Of a DNA stretch of 34,655 bases, positions 7,217 through 14,603 are shown piece by piece. The position numbers and the translations under genes were made by a program. This stretch comes from an uncultured Prevotellaceae bacterium. GTDB taxonomy: Bacteria; Bacteroidota; Bacteroidia; Bacteroidales; Bacteroidaceae. The stretch lies in contig CAMBDA010000033.1 of NCBI GenBank assembly GCA_945865175.1, forward strand, positions 1 through 34,655, given 5' to 3'. The notes under the pieces are model-generated. The model had not been told where the DNA came from and did no database searches. It saw nothing but the letters and a program-made list of their open reading frames with translations. The stretch's first letter is position 1. Each line of letters begins with the position of its first letter.

Positions 7217-7510
7217 ATGAAAAAGACTATTTCAGAATTGACAACCGCCATTGGCGTAACAGAGAACCACAAGACCGATTTCGTCTATCCGCCATCGGTT
7301 CAGGGCGACCTCTTCAACCACCTCAAGCCGGAGCAGCAGGAGAGGGTCAAGCCTATCCTGCGCATCGTCAAGCGACCCTATCAGGTCACCCTCTGCATCG
7401 CACTGCTCGACTGTCTCGAGGGCAACGGCATCCAGCCCATCGACAACCCGATGCTGGATATGATTCAGCGCATCATCATCGAAGCGTGTAACCTTCGGCC
7501 GCTCCGATAA
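7217..7510 (+). CDS. Small unrecognised protein (97 aa)
   Basis: A 97-residue protein from the ATG at 7217 (MKKTISELTTAIGV). An upstream in-frame ATG at 7184 would add 11 residues but lies within the leader, so I choose 7217. It is soluble, with an amphipathic helical segment (LNHLKPEQQERVKPILRIV-like, about residues 33-51) and a second helix rich in Leu/Ile. No motif is recognisable. It is the first gene behind the TACCTTTG promoter and is followed by the DUF3127 gene, so a role in the replication cassette is likely but undefined. Confidence 0.65.
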   Translation: MKKTISELTTAIGVTENHKTDFVYPPSVQGDLFNHLKPEQQERVKPILRIVKRPYQVTLCIALLDCLEGNGIQPIDNPMLDMIQRIIIEACNLRPLR

Positions 7511-7556
7511 ATTCGTTAGATTAGAGTTATTTGTGTGTTTGTTAATTTTTTTTGTT

Positions 7557-7823
7557 ATGAAATCATTATTCAAGGTAGTCAGTCAGACAGACCCGGTGGC
7601 CATCAACACGCAGAATGGCACCACACAGAAATCGACCATCGTCCTGCAAGAGTTCGGTGGCAAGTATGAAAACTCGTATGTGGCTTCCCTCATCGGCAAT
7701 CAGGTGAAGTTCTATGCCGGAGAAACCGTGTGGGCTTCGCTCCGATTCTCGGCACGCGAGTACAACGGCTCCAGCTATCAAGACACCACCATCCAGGAAA
7801 TCATACCCTTCACTCAACATTAA
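7557..7823 (+). CDS. DUF3127-like OB-fold protein, possible ssDNA-binding protein
   Basis: An 88-residue protein from the ATG at 7557. Its pattern KSTIVLQEFGGKYENSYVAS, GNQVKFYAGETVWASLRF and SAREYNGSSYQDTTIQEI fits the small Bacteroidetes DUF3127 family, an OB-fold group thought to bind single-stranded DNA. The REYNG turn near the end is the clearest shared feature. It is located between small unknown genes and ahead of the DUF3987 ATPase and the primase, where an SSB-like protein would be expected. No acidic SSB tail is present. DNA binding is inferred from fold and context. Confidence 0.6.
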   Translation: MKSLFKVVSQTDPVAINTQNGTTQKSTIVLQEFGGKYENSYVASLIGNQVKFYAGETVWASLRFSAREYNGSSYQDTTIQEIIPFTQH

Positions 7824-7862
7824 TCTGCCCTGAGCAATGATAATAATAAAACTCTTTATATT

Positions 7863-8174
7863 ATGAAGAAAAAGAATTATTCAAACGTGAACCTCACCTG
7901 CGCCTTCCAAAATACTGAGGAACTATCAGGCAATCAATGCCTTAATGGCGTGTTCAGTAAGACTGACAATGGATTCCTCTTTGAGGAAGCCGTCCGCAAG
8001 GGGCGCCCACCCCGCAATCCCAAACTCTTCGATGGCAAGTACATCTCAATGGTGAAGATGCAGAACGGCCGCTATCAGTGCCACCTGAAGACCATGGACA
8101 AGGGATTCGACAAGCGCACATTTGCCGAGGAAGTTTACCAAGAAATCGTCAACGCACTAAAAATCATCGACTAA
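7863..8174 (+). CDS. Small unrecognised basic protein (103 aa)
   Basis: A 103-residue protein with many Lys/Arg residues (start MKKKNYSNVNLTC; middle AVRKGRPPRNPKLFDGKY). The second half has alternating strands and a helix (MQNGRYQCHLKTMDKGFD, then TFAEEVYQEIVNALKII). The KGRPPRNP stretch recalls minor-groove-binding basic turns, though this is only a resemblance. It ends 2 nt before the ATG of the DUF3987 gene (8177), so the two are co-translated in one operon. Function unknown. Confidence 0.65.
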   Translation: MKKKNYSNVNLTCAFQNTEELSGNQCLNGVFSKTDNGFLFEEAVRKGRPPRNPKLFDGKYISMVKMQNGRYQCHLKTMDKGFDKRTFAEEVYQEIVNALKIID

Positions 8175-8176
8175 GT

Positions 8177-9493
8177 ATGAAAGAGACACTCACTGTACCT
8201 ACGCTCACTTCGGCCGACTTTCCGCCTGCCGTGAGAGCCTACTGGGATTCGGCTCCGGCACAGTTCAAGGTGCCGGCCATCCTCACCGCCATCGACTGCT
8301 ATTGCGCCTTAGCCACCCGCTTGCGATTCAAGTACACCTACGACCTCGACCTCCACGCACTCCTGCTGCAGGTGCTCGTGGTAGCAGAGGCTGCCAGCGG
8401 AAAGTCATTCACCCGACCTATCGTCAAGACAATCATGCATCCCCTCAAACTGCGCGACCAGGAGATGAAACGCCTCGAACAGGCCTATCAGGACCTGAAG
8501 AAGACCTCTTCGAAGAACAAGCAGTTGCCCGAGGAACCCGTCACCGATGTTCGCTGTCTGCAGACCATCACCAAGGCGAAGCTCGTCAAGCGTGCCGACA
8601 TGTTCATCCGCAAGTATGGCGAACCGCTCGCCTTCTGGTTCTACAACGAGGAGCTGGCCACGATGACCGAATCCAACAAGCGCGCCTTTGCCGACCTGCG
8701 AACCATGGACCGTCTGGCCTATGACCTGGGGGCGGAATATGGCTCCGACACGCTGTCGGATGCCAGTTACAATGCCGATGTGGATATTATCTACTGCTCG
8801 CTCTTCTGCGCCACAGAGAATGCCCTCAAGGAGTATATGGACAAACGCTCCATCGAGGGAGGAAACTGTACACGAAAGGTGCTCACCGACCTGGGTGACC
8901 TCATGGGCGAGGATGCACCTCATTTCCGTCCCCTCACCGACGGGGAGCAGACTGAAATCAACGACACCGTGCAGCATCTCATGAACCTCACCTATGCGCC
9001 CGACGGCCAGCTCCAACCCCTACATGTGGTGCCCATGGAGTGGATGGACTATCACGTGCGCCGATGGTGCTCGGAGCAACGCCAACTGGTGCTGAAGACG
9101 GGGTCCCGCGCCCGCAACTGCTTCTACAAGCGAGCCTCCGTGTCGGCTGCACGCATGGCATGTCTGCTCTATCACCTCTGGGGAGAGGATGCCGCCCGAC
9201 AGAAGCATGTGGCCCGGTTCTATCGCTTCATGGCCACCTACATCGTGGATGGGCTGCTCAACCGATGGGGACGCCAATACGAACAGATGCACAAGACTGA
9301 CGAGAACGACGATTGTGTCAAGGTAAGCCTCTACGACCAGTTGCCCGACCAATTCAGCCGGGACCAACTGCGCGAGCTCATCGTCAAGCTCGACCTGTCG
9401 ACTCCCGCACGGGTGTTCATCTCGAAGTGGAAGAGTGCCAAACTCATTTACGCATCAAAAGAAAACAAGGATATTTATGCCAAGAATTACTGA
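8177..9493 (+). CDS. DUF3987-family ATPase (primase-helicase associated)
   Basis: A 438-residue protein starting at the ATG at 8177, 2 nt after the previous stop. A longer frame reads back into the preceding gene and is rejected. It carries a P-loop-like motif (AEAASGKS, about residues 70-77) after a hydrophobic strand, then long charged helices and a region with AFWFYNEELATM resembling a Walker B strand with acidic residues. The layout fits DUF3987 proteins found in Bacteroidales mobile and island DNA beside primases. Its last 17 nt overlap the primase gene. An ATP-dependent helicase or loader role in replication of an element is inferred from the family and from the primase partner. Confidence 0.7.
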   Translation: MKETLTVPTLTSADFPPAVRAYWDSAPAQFKVPAILTAIDCYCALATRLRFKYTYDLDLHALLLQVLVVAEAASGKSFTRPIVKTIMHPLKLRDQEMKRLEQAYQDLKKTSSKNKQLPEEPVTDVRCLQTITKAKLVKRADMFIRKYGEPLAFWFYNEELATMTESNKRAFADLRTMDRLAYDLGAEYGSDTLSDASYNADVDIIYCSLFCATENALKEYMDKRSIEGGNCTRKVLTDLGDLMGEDAPHFRPLTDGEQTEINDTVQHLMNLTYAPDGQLQPLHVVPMEWMDYHVRRWCSEQRQLVLKTGSRARNCFYKRASVSAARMACLLYHLWGEDAARQKHVARFYRFMATYIVDGLLNRWGRQYEQMHKTDENDDCVKVSLYDQLPDQFSRDQLRELIVKLDLSTPARVFISKWKSAKLIYASKENKDIYAKNY

Positions 9494-10409
9494 ACAGCAA
9501 CTCTCTGAACTCCGAGCACTCCCCATCGAGGGAGTGGCTCAGAGATTGGGCCTTGGCGTGAGCCGCCACAGGAGCCTGTGCCCGTTTCACGATGACAGTC
9601 ACCCGAGCCTGCATTACAGCGTGGCCAAGAATACCTACAAGTGCTTTGTATGCGATGCCCACGGAGGCCCCATCGACCTTGTGATGCACCATCTCCGAAA
9701 ATCTTTCGTAGAGGCTTGTCAGTGGCTTGCTGACGAAAACAACATCATCATGCAGGAGTTCATACCTCACGACAAGCCTTCTGCGCCCAAACGGGCATTC
9801 AACCCCGAAAAATATATCAGGTTCTTCGAGCATCCCTTCCTCTGTCAGGCAGCACGCGCATTTCTCTTCGGCGAGCGCAAGCTCAATGAAAAGGTGGTAG
9901 GATGGTGTCGCCTCAACTCCTACACTGACAGGCAAGGCACCACATGGCTCCAGATCGACATCAACGGCAACCTCATAGGCGTGCAGAGCCGCAATCTGGG
10001 TCATTGCCGGCCATCAACTACAGCACCTCGCTTCAAGTTTCCCTACGGCCACACCTGCCACATCTACAATCTGCCCGTACTGAAGCTTCTCAAGGAAGGA
10101 GAACCGCTCTACATCACCGAAGGGGCCAGCGACTGTTGGGCTATGCTCTCCAGTGGCCACAAGGCCATTGCCATACCATCGGCCACCCTCCTCAACCGCA
10201 AGGACATCGAGACCATCCGCTCCACGCTCATCGACCGACGCTCCACACTCCACATGTATCCCGACCAGGATATCCCCGGGGAGAAGCTCTACCTTCAGCT
10301 CACTCGCATAGCCACCGATGCCGGCCTGTGTCTTGTGCGCCACTCACTGCCCCCGGGGTGCAAGGACTACAGCGACTTTTATGTGCGCCATCTCCAGCCC
10401 AAGTGTTAA
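9477..10409 (+). CDS. CHC2 zinc-finger/TOPRIM primase
   Basis: A 310-residue DnaG-like primase. The zinc finger is C35-x2-H38 (LCPFHDDSHPSL) and C56-x2-C59 (YKCFVCDAHGG), the CHC2 pattern. The TOPRIM domain follows, with LYITEGASDCWAML supplying the conserved Glu-Gly near residue 215, and MYPDQDIPGEK supplying the D-x-D metal site near residue 263. No DnaB-binding C-terminal domain is present, so it is shorter than chromosomal DnaG (about 600 residues). The ATG at 9477 overlaps the end of the DUF3987 gene by 17 nt, implying coupling. RNA primer synthesis for an autonomous or satellite-type element is the natural reading. Confidence 0.88.
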   Translation: MPRITEQQLSELRALPIEGVAQRLGLGVSRHRSLCPFHDDSHPSLHYSVAKNTYKCFVCDAHGGPIDLVMHHLRKSFVEACQWLADENNIIMQEFIPHDKPSAPKRAFNPEKYIRFFEHPFLCQAARAFLFGERKLNEKVVGWCRLNSYTDRQGTTWLQIDINGNLIGVQSRNLGHCRPSTTAPRFKFPYGHTCHIYNLPVLKLLKEGEPLYITEGASDCWAMLSSGHKAIAIPSATLLNRKDIETIRSTLIDRRSTLHMYPDQDIPGEKLYLQLTRIATDAGLCLVRHSLPPGCKDYSDFYVRHLQPKC

Positions 10410-10448
10410 CTGTTAACGCGTAACTCGCATTTTTTTTATTTTCCTATT

Positions 10449-10898
10449 ATGATCATCACATTACAACGTACATCGGTGAACGGTGAAATCACCGAGGGTC
10501 GCCTCAGCATCGACGGTATCCACATCTGCAACACCCTCGAAAACACCTTCTCATGCCTTGCCCCAGGCCACTATCGCGTCCACCTCATCAAGTGCAGCCA
10601 GTATGCCCGGAAGATGCCCATTGTGCTATCGCCGTCACTGTCACCATCGCCCAGCGACTGTGCCGCCTGCCCTCGCAGGACTTACGTCAACCACAACACT
10701 GCCATGCCGCGTTTCTGCCCCATGATAAAACCAGGCAACGGCATCCACTCGCGCCAGGACGGCAGCATCCTTGTGGGGCTGCGCCAATGCCAGGGGCTGC
10801 TCGTCCACCCCCGCGAGGTATTCGATACCCTCTATGCACGCCTCCGCATGACCATCCAGCGAGGCAAGGAAATAACCCTCAAAATCATCAAGGCATGA
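10449..10898 (+). CDS. DUF5675-family protein
   Basis: A 149-residue protein with the DUF5675 pattern: ITEGRLSIDGIHICNTLEN near the start, LAPGHYRVHLIKCSQYARKMPIV in the first third, and GSILVGLRQCQGLLVHPREVF near residue 105. This family is frequent in phages and Bacteroidales islands next to cell-wall hydrolases; its biochemical role is unsettled. The middle third contains a Cys-rich insertion (DCAACPRRTYVNHNTAMPRFC) whose Cys residues might bind a metal or form a disulfide. Its stop overlaps the next start (ATGA), placing it in the same operon as the small membrane protein and the M15 peptidase. Confidence 0.65.
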   Translation: MIITLQRTSVNGEITEGRLSIDGIHICNTLENTFSCLAPGHYRVHLIKCSQYARKMPIVLSPSLSPSPSDCAACPRRTYVNHNTAMPRFCPMIKPGNGIHSRQDGSILVGLRQCQGLLVHPREVFDTLYARLRMTIQRGKEITLKIIKA

Positions 10899-11359
10899 AA
10901 CGACTGCTCAACCTACTCCACAACCTGCTCAAGCGAGGCTGCCTGAGAATCTTTCCCAAGCCTCAGTTATGCGAGTTGCTCTCCCTTTCACTTCTTGCAG
11001 TTTACGGTTGTTCAACCTCACGCCATGTGTCCGGGCTCGTGGAACACACATCTACAGATACCCTCTGTCTGAGCCAAGTGCAGTACGATTCCATCTACAT
11101 TTTCCAAGACCGCCTGCTCGACCGCTCGCGCGACACCGTCTATCTCCGTGACGTTTCAATCGAGTACCGCTACCGCCTACACCGCGACACCATCCATGAG
11201 GTACACCACGACAGCATCCCTTATCAAGTGACAGTCACCGAGGTGAAGGAAATCACCCGACCCCTGACCTTCTTTGACCACCTGACCCGATTCACCTTCT
11301 GGTTCGCAGTCGGAGCCCTGCTCACCTTCCTGTTCATCAAAATCAAACGTGTAATTTAA
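10895..11359 (+). CDS. Small membrane-anchored protein, possible spanin-like lysis accessory
   Basis: A 154-residue protein starting at the ATG at 10895, which overlaps the previous stop by 4 nt. It has a basic N-terminus, then a hydrophobic stretch with a lipobox-like site (LAVYGC, about residues 34-39), a charged middle rich in short repeats around RDT and HDS, and a C-terminal membrane helix (FTFWFAVGALLTFLFIKI). Proteins of this layout are common just before endolysin-like genes in Bacteroidales islands. Position between DUF5675 and M15 peptidase suggests a spanin- or holin-like role, but there is no diagnostic motif. A longer upstream frame is a shadow of the DUF5675 gene. Confidence 0.55.
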   Translation: MKRLLNLLHNLLKRGCLRIFPKPQLCELLSLSLLAVYGCSTSRHVSGLVEHTSTDTLCLSQVQYDSIYIFQDRLLDRSRDTVYLRDVSIEYRYRLHRDTIHEVHHDSIPYQVTVTEVKEITRPLTFFDHLTRFTFWFAVGALLTFLFIKIKRVI

Positions 11360-11372
11360 TTCCTGCACCACA

Positions 11373-11888
11373 ATGAAAGACTTACTTTTATCACCGCACT
11401 TCAAGCTCGCAGAGTTCGAACGTTCAGCCACCGCCACCAAGCTTGGCATCGACAACCATGTACCATCCCAGTATATCCCAGCCCTCCAGCAGCTGTGCAA
11501 AGAGATTCTCGAACCCCTCCGTGCCTTCATCAATTCCAGCACTCCCCCTCATAAGGGGGAGGAGGAGGGGGTCATCATCATCAGCGGCTACCGCTGCCCC
11601 CTGCTCAACGTCAAGGTGGGAGGTGCGAAAGACTCCCAGCACATGACCGGAGAAGCCTGCGACATCCACATCCCCGTGCATGGCTTGACCAACGGGCAAG
11701 GCCAACGCTTCACCAACACCGACATCCTCAACCGTAGGTTCGCCTGGATCATGGACCATTGCGACTTCGACCAGCTCATCAAGGAAACCTCCGACCGCCG
11801 CATCTACTGGATTCACGTCTCATGCAAGCGCGACCGCACCAAGAACCGCCACCAGGTCATCCGCTTCTTGAAGAAACGAGGCAGCTAA
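11373..11888 (+). CDS. Peptidase M15-family peptidoglycan hydrolase (VanY/endolysin-like)
   Basis: A 171-residue M15A-type protein. After the typical start (FKLAEFERSATATKLGIDN) it has SGYRCPLLN, then the zinc site SQHMTGEACDIHIP (His near 90, Asp near 97), and the last zinc His in YWIHVSC near residue 147. No signal peptide is visible, as in phage endolysins that need a holin. A GC-rich palindromic repeat is inserted in frame at residues 57-66, in the loop before the SGYRC strand, where tolerance is expected. It ends the replication and cell-wall cassette and is followed by a large inverted repeat. It probably cuts peptidoglycan stem peptides. Confidence 0.82.
   Translation: MKDLLLSPHFKLAEFERSATATKLGIDNHVPSQYIPALQQLCKEILEPLRAFINSSTPPHKGEEEGVIIISGYRCPLLNVKVGGAKDSQHMTGEACDIHIPVHGLTNGQGQRFTNTDILNRRFAWIMDHCDFDQLIKETSDRRIYWIHVSCKRDRTKNRHQVIRFLKKRGS
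11541..11570 (+). repeat. GC-rich palindrome inserted in frame in the M15 gene
   Basis: CTCCCCCT (11542-11549) and AGGGGGAG (11554-11561) form a perfect 8-bp stem with loop CATA, followed by a G/A-rich tail (GAGGAGGGGG). The 30 bp encode TPPHKGEEEG without shifting the frame. The composition is unlike the surrounding gene. It resembles the small dispersed CCCCCT/AGGGGG palindromes known from many bacterial genomes. Confidence 0.65.
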
Positions 11889-11970
11889 TGAACTTCAAAT
11901 TCGGTACTTGGGTCATATCCAATGCTCAGGTCGGCAAACCATAAAATATAGCTTTTTTTCATAAAAACCG

Positions 11971-12016
11971 ATAATCCCCCAAAACTACAACTTACTTGTT
12001 GGTTTTAGGGGATTAT
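11971..12016. terminator. Large inverted repeat between convergent genes
   Basis: Arms 11971-11985 (ATAATCCCCCAAAAC) and 12002-12016 (GTTTTAGGGGATTAT) pair over 15 bp with one mismatch and a 16-nt loop. The location, between the end of the cassette (11888) and the end of the convergent desulfoferrodoxin gene (12045), suits a bidirectional terminator. There is no clean T-run directly after either arm, so an element-end function is also possible. Confidence 0.55.
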
Positions 12017-12044
12017 GATAGATTTTGCAGTCCGATTGGCATCG

Positions 12045-12419
12045 TCATGCTTTCCACATACCATGCAGGTTGCAGTACGCCCTGGCACACAGACACTCCT
12101 CGTTAGTGATGAACGTAGCCTCGGGCTTGCATCCTGGCTTCAGTTCACGCCTCAATACCGACTTGGGCGTCAGCAACTCTATCCACTGGATAAAGTGCTC
12201 GTCGAGCATCGGATGCTCCACACTGCCCACCTTCACGCGGTACCCATCGGCTGTTTTCTCAACCACAGGCACATGTTTTTCCTGTGCAGCGTCGGTTGTG
12301 TTCTCCTGTAGCAGTATCATTGGTTTGCCGCAGCACACCAATTCGCCTGCTCCAGGATTCAAGACTTCCACCATGTTGCCGCAAACAGGACAACGATAGA
12401 TTTCCCTTTGTTTTGTCAT
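12045..12419 (-). CDS. dfx: Desulfoferrodoxin (superoxide reductase, 2Fe type)
   Basis: A 124-residue cytosolic enzyme that reduces superoxide to hydrogen peroxide without making oxygen, as suits an anaerobe. The desulforedoxin-like N-terminus has C10, C13, C29 and C30 (CPVCG, VCCGKP) for the first iron. The catalytic Fe site is complete with H49, H69, H75, C116 and H119, and the E47-K48 pair just before the first His is present, at the same numbers as in the reference family. A good promoter lies about 50 nt upstream. Electrons would come from rubredoxin or a similar protein. It is a single-gene unit. Confidence 0.95.
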   Translation of the reverse strand: MTKQREIYRCPVCGNMVEVLNPGAGELVCCGKPMILLQENTTDAAQEKHVPVVEKTADGYRVKVGSVEHPMLDEHFIQWIELLTPKSVLRRELKPGCKPEATFITNEECLCARAYCNLHGMWKA

Positions 12420-12472
12420 AATGTCTCCTTTCTTTAAATGGAGTGCAACGTCACACTCGCGGATTCTCGCTG

Positions 12473-12503
12473 CAAAGATATTGAATAATCACGTTCTTGT
12501 CAA
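12473..12503 (-). promoter_or_regulatory. Promoter of desulfoferrodoxin
   Basis: Minus-strand TATCTTTG (CAAAGATA at 12473-12480) with TTG (CAA at 12501-12503) exactly 20 nt upstream. The leader is about 45 nt and ends with GGAGACATT before the ATG, a rather good Shine-Dalgarno for this group. Confidence 0.75.
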
Positions 12504-12550
12504 TACCTTTATTATTTTATTATGTCTATTTAGCATCTTTTTCACAACTG

Positions 12551-12616
12551 TTATTTGAGAATCTTCTGTCCATTCACGATGTACACCCCTTTGGGCAAAG
12601 CGCCTTCACCGACAAT
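12551..12616 (-). pseudogene. Relic of a surface-protein C-terminal tail
   Basis: Read on the minus strand, the last 21 codons before a TAA (12551-12553) give a peptide with LPKGVYIVNGQKILK, the usual ending of secreted Bacteroidales proteins with a type IX-like sorting or beta-strand C-terminal motif (L-P-x-G-V-Y-I-V-N-G-x-K). The frame is closed upstream by a TAG at 12617-12619, so only the tail survives. The rest of the gene has been lost between desulfoferrodoxin and the esterase. Confidence 0.65.
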
Positions 12617-12707
12617 CTAAGGAAGGCACGCGAGGAGGCAAGTTGGGGCTGTCACAGCAACAACAGATAAAAATCGAATGGAACGGCCAAATATTCCCAT
12701 CTGAATA

Positions 12708-12738
12708 TTGCAGATGTGCGGAAATATATGTAACTTTG
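12708..12738 (+). promoter_or_regulatory. Promoter of the double esterase gene
   Basis: TTG (12708-12710), exactly 20 nt, then TAACTTTG (12731-12738). The leader to the ATG at 12786 is about 40 nt. Confidence 0.75.
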
Positions 12739-12785
12739 CAGAAACCAAAGAACAAAATCACCCTATACGTAAACGAATTGTTATC

Positions 12786-14516
12786 ATGAAGAAAAGAATG
12801 TTATTGCTGGTGGCTGCACTGCTGTGTGCATGGAGCAGCTACGCATGGGAACGTCAGACGGTGTGGCCCAAAGGAAAGATGCCCCATCGCCAAGAACATC
12901 AGATTGCAGCCATGACAGATGAGGCCGGCGACCCCAAGTTTAAGGCCGACAAGCATCGCGTGGCTTATCTGGAATGGTTTGAGAAACCCGACGAGAAAGT
13001 GCGCAACGGTGCCTGTATGATTCTCATCTCGGGCGGAGCCTACCAGAACTGCTGTGATGTGGGGTTAATCAAACTGTGGCACGAGACGCTGACCCGCCAG
13101 GGTATACAGTGCGTCAACTTTGTGTACCGCACGCCCCGCCCCACAGGTCTGCCCATCTACCAGACTGCGTGGGAGGATGCGCAAAGGGCTGTGCGCATGG
13201 TGCGCAGTCAGGCCAAGAAGCGAGGGTTCGACCCCGAAAAGATTGGCACCATATCCATGTCGGCCGGTTCCCATCTGGCACTGTTGCTGGCTACCAGCTC
13301 ACAGACACCGGCTTATGAACAGGTGGATGCACTGGACACCATCCCCTGCCATATCAACTGGGCCATCGTGAATGCTCCGGCCTACGTAACAAACGACGGG
13401 GAGGAAGGCACACCTGCCACCCGCCAAGGCTATGGAATGGACGTGAAACTGTCCGATGTGTTCAAGTTTGACGAGAAGACCTGCCCCATGTCGCTCCATC
13501 ACGGAGGACTGGACATCTATTCGCCCAACGGTTCCACTCTGATTTATAGAGAACTGCGCCGCAGGCACATTCCCGCCGAACTGCATCTCTACCCCAACGA
13601 GGGACATGGTGCCTTCGGTCTGGAACGAGGCATAGAGTTTATGAACCAGATGGAGTTTTACAGCAAGCTGGCCCCGAAGGAGGACATCATGAAGCGCTAC
13701 CCCAGCGATGATGCACGCAAGGAAAAGGTAGCAGAGGACGTATGGCCGGAAGGCAAGATGCCATGTGCACAGGAGCACCAGTGCAAGCCCTACCTGGAAT
13801 GGCACTTCCCGAAGGAAAAAAAGACCAATGCCATACAAATCATCTATAGCGGCGGCGCCTATGAGGGCAACAACCCGGACGGATTCGAAGTGGCTCCCCT
13901 ACGACGCTATCTCAACGAACTGGGCATGACCGTGGTGACAATGAAGTACCGTACCCCTCGGCCCAAAGGACTGGCCAAGCACACTACTGCATGGCAAGAC
14001 CTCCAGCGTGCCATCCGCATCGTACGCAGCAAGGCTGCTTCACACGGACTGGACCCCGGCAAAATAGGTATCATGGGCAGTTCGGCCGGCGGCCATCTGA
14101 CACTGATGGGTGTCACCTCATCCATGCACCAGTCCTACTGGCCTATTGACGACATAGACAAGTTGCCCTGCAACGTGCAGTGGGGACTGGGCATCTATCC
14201 GGCCTATGCGCTCACGGACGGAGCCAATGCACCCAACAGCCAGGGAGGCAATGAAGACAGCGCTGTGCTGGTGCCCGAATTCAGCTTTGACCTGCATACG
14301 GCCCCGATGTTCCTCATCCATGGTGATGCCGACGGATGGGCAGCCATGAACTCGGTGAAGGTGTGGGAGAAGATGCGGAGCATGGGCATACAGTGTGAGC
14401 TCCACACCCTGGCCCGGAGTGAGCACTGTTTCCAGAACTATGCCTCTCCAGGTACAGGCTGCTACACATGGATGGATCAGATTGTGGAATATCTGCGCAA
14501 GATAAAGGCATTGTAA
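12786..14516 (+). CDS. Secreted tandem alpha/beta-hydrolase (two esterase domains fused)
   Basis: A 576-residue protein with a Sec signal peptide (MKKRMLLLVAALLCAWSSYA). The mature part contains two homologous alpha/beta-hydrolase domains, each beginning WPxGKMP and containing YRTPRPxGL. Domain 1 has the oxyanion turn SGGAYQN, nucleophile motif SMSAGSH, and NEGHGAFG with the His. Domain 2 has SGGAYEG, GSSAGGH, IHGDADGW with the Asp and RSEHCF with the His. Both triads look usable. Such BD-FAE/acetyl-esterase-like proteins deacetylate plant polysaccharides, so periplasmic or surface esterase activity on hemicellulose or pectin decorations is inferred. I choose the ATG at 12786 because it starts the signal peptide behind the promoter. 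A longer upstream frame includes the promoter and is rejected. Confidence 0.85.
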   Translation: MKKRMLLLVAALLCAWSSYAWERQTVWPKGKMPHRQEHQIAAMTDEAGDPKFKADKHRVAYLEWFEKPDEKVRNGACMILISGGAYQNCCDVGLIKLWHETLTRQGIQCVNFVYRTPRPTGLPIYQTAWEDAQRAVRMVRSQAKKRGFDPEKIGTISMSAGSHLALLLATSSQTPAYEQVDALDTIPCHINWAIVNAPAYVTNDGEEGTPATRQGYGMDVKLSDVFKFDEKTCPMSLHHGGLDIYSPNGSTLIYRELRRRHIPAELHLYPNEGHGAFGLERGIEFMNQMEFYSKLAPKEDIMKRYPSDDARKEKVAEDVWPEGKMPCAQEHQCKPYLEWHFPKEKKTNAIQIIYSGGAYEGNNPDGFEVAPLRRYLNELGMTVVTMKYRTPRPKGLAKHTTAWQDLQRAIRIVRSKAASHGLDPGKIGIMGSSAGGHLTLMGVTSSMHQSYWPIDDIDKLPCNVQWGLGIYPAYALTDGANAPNSQGGNEDSAVLVPEFSFDLHTAPMFLIHGDADGWAAMNSVKVWEKMRSMGIQCELHTLARSEHCFQNYASPGTGCYTWMDQIVEYLRKIKAL

Positions 14517-14538
14517 GCCACGATGTATTTCCTATTGG

Positions 14539-14580
14539 TCATGAAAGCCCCGGTCGCACTTATGGCCGGGGCTTTCATGA
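14539..14580. terminator. Bidirectional hairpin between esterase and RNA methyltransferase
   Basis: A perfect 15-bp inverted repeat (TCATGAAAGCCCCGG at 14539-14553, CCGGGGCTTTCATGA at 14566-14580) with a 12-nt loop. It lies between convergent genes ending at 14516 and 14604, serving both. Confidence 0.8.
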
Positions 14581-14603
14581 TAGACGGACGGGGCGAAGCG
14601 CTG

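Noticed and set aside
11971..12016. Chromosomal dif-like recombination site
   Set aside because: The arm sequence and the 16-nt spacing do not look like a XerCD site, which has 11-bp arms and a 6-8-nt centre.
12617..12700. Further coding remnant upstream of the surface-protein tail
   Set aside because: Stops in all useful frames and no motif.
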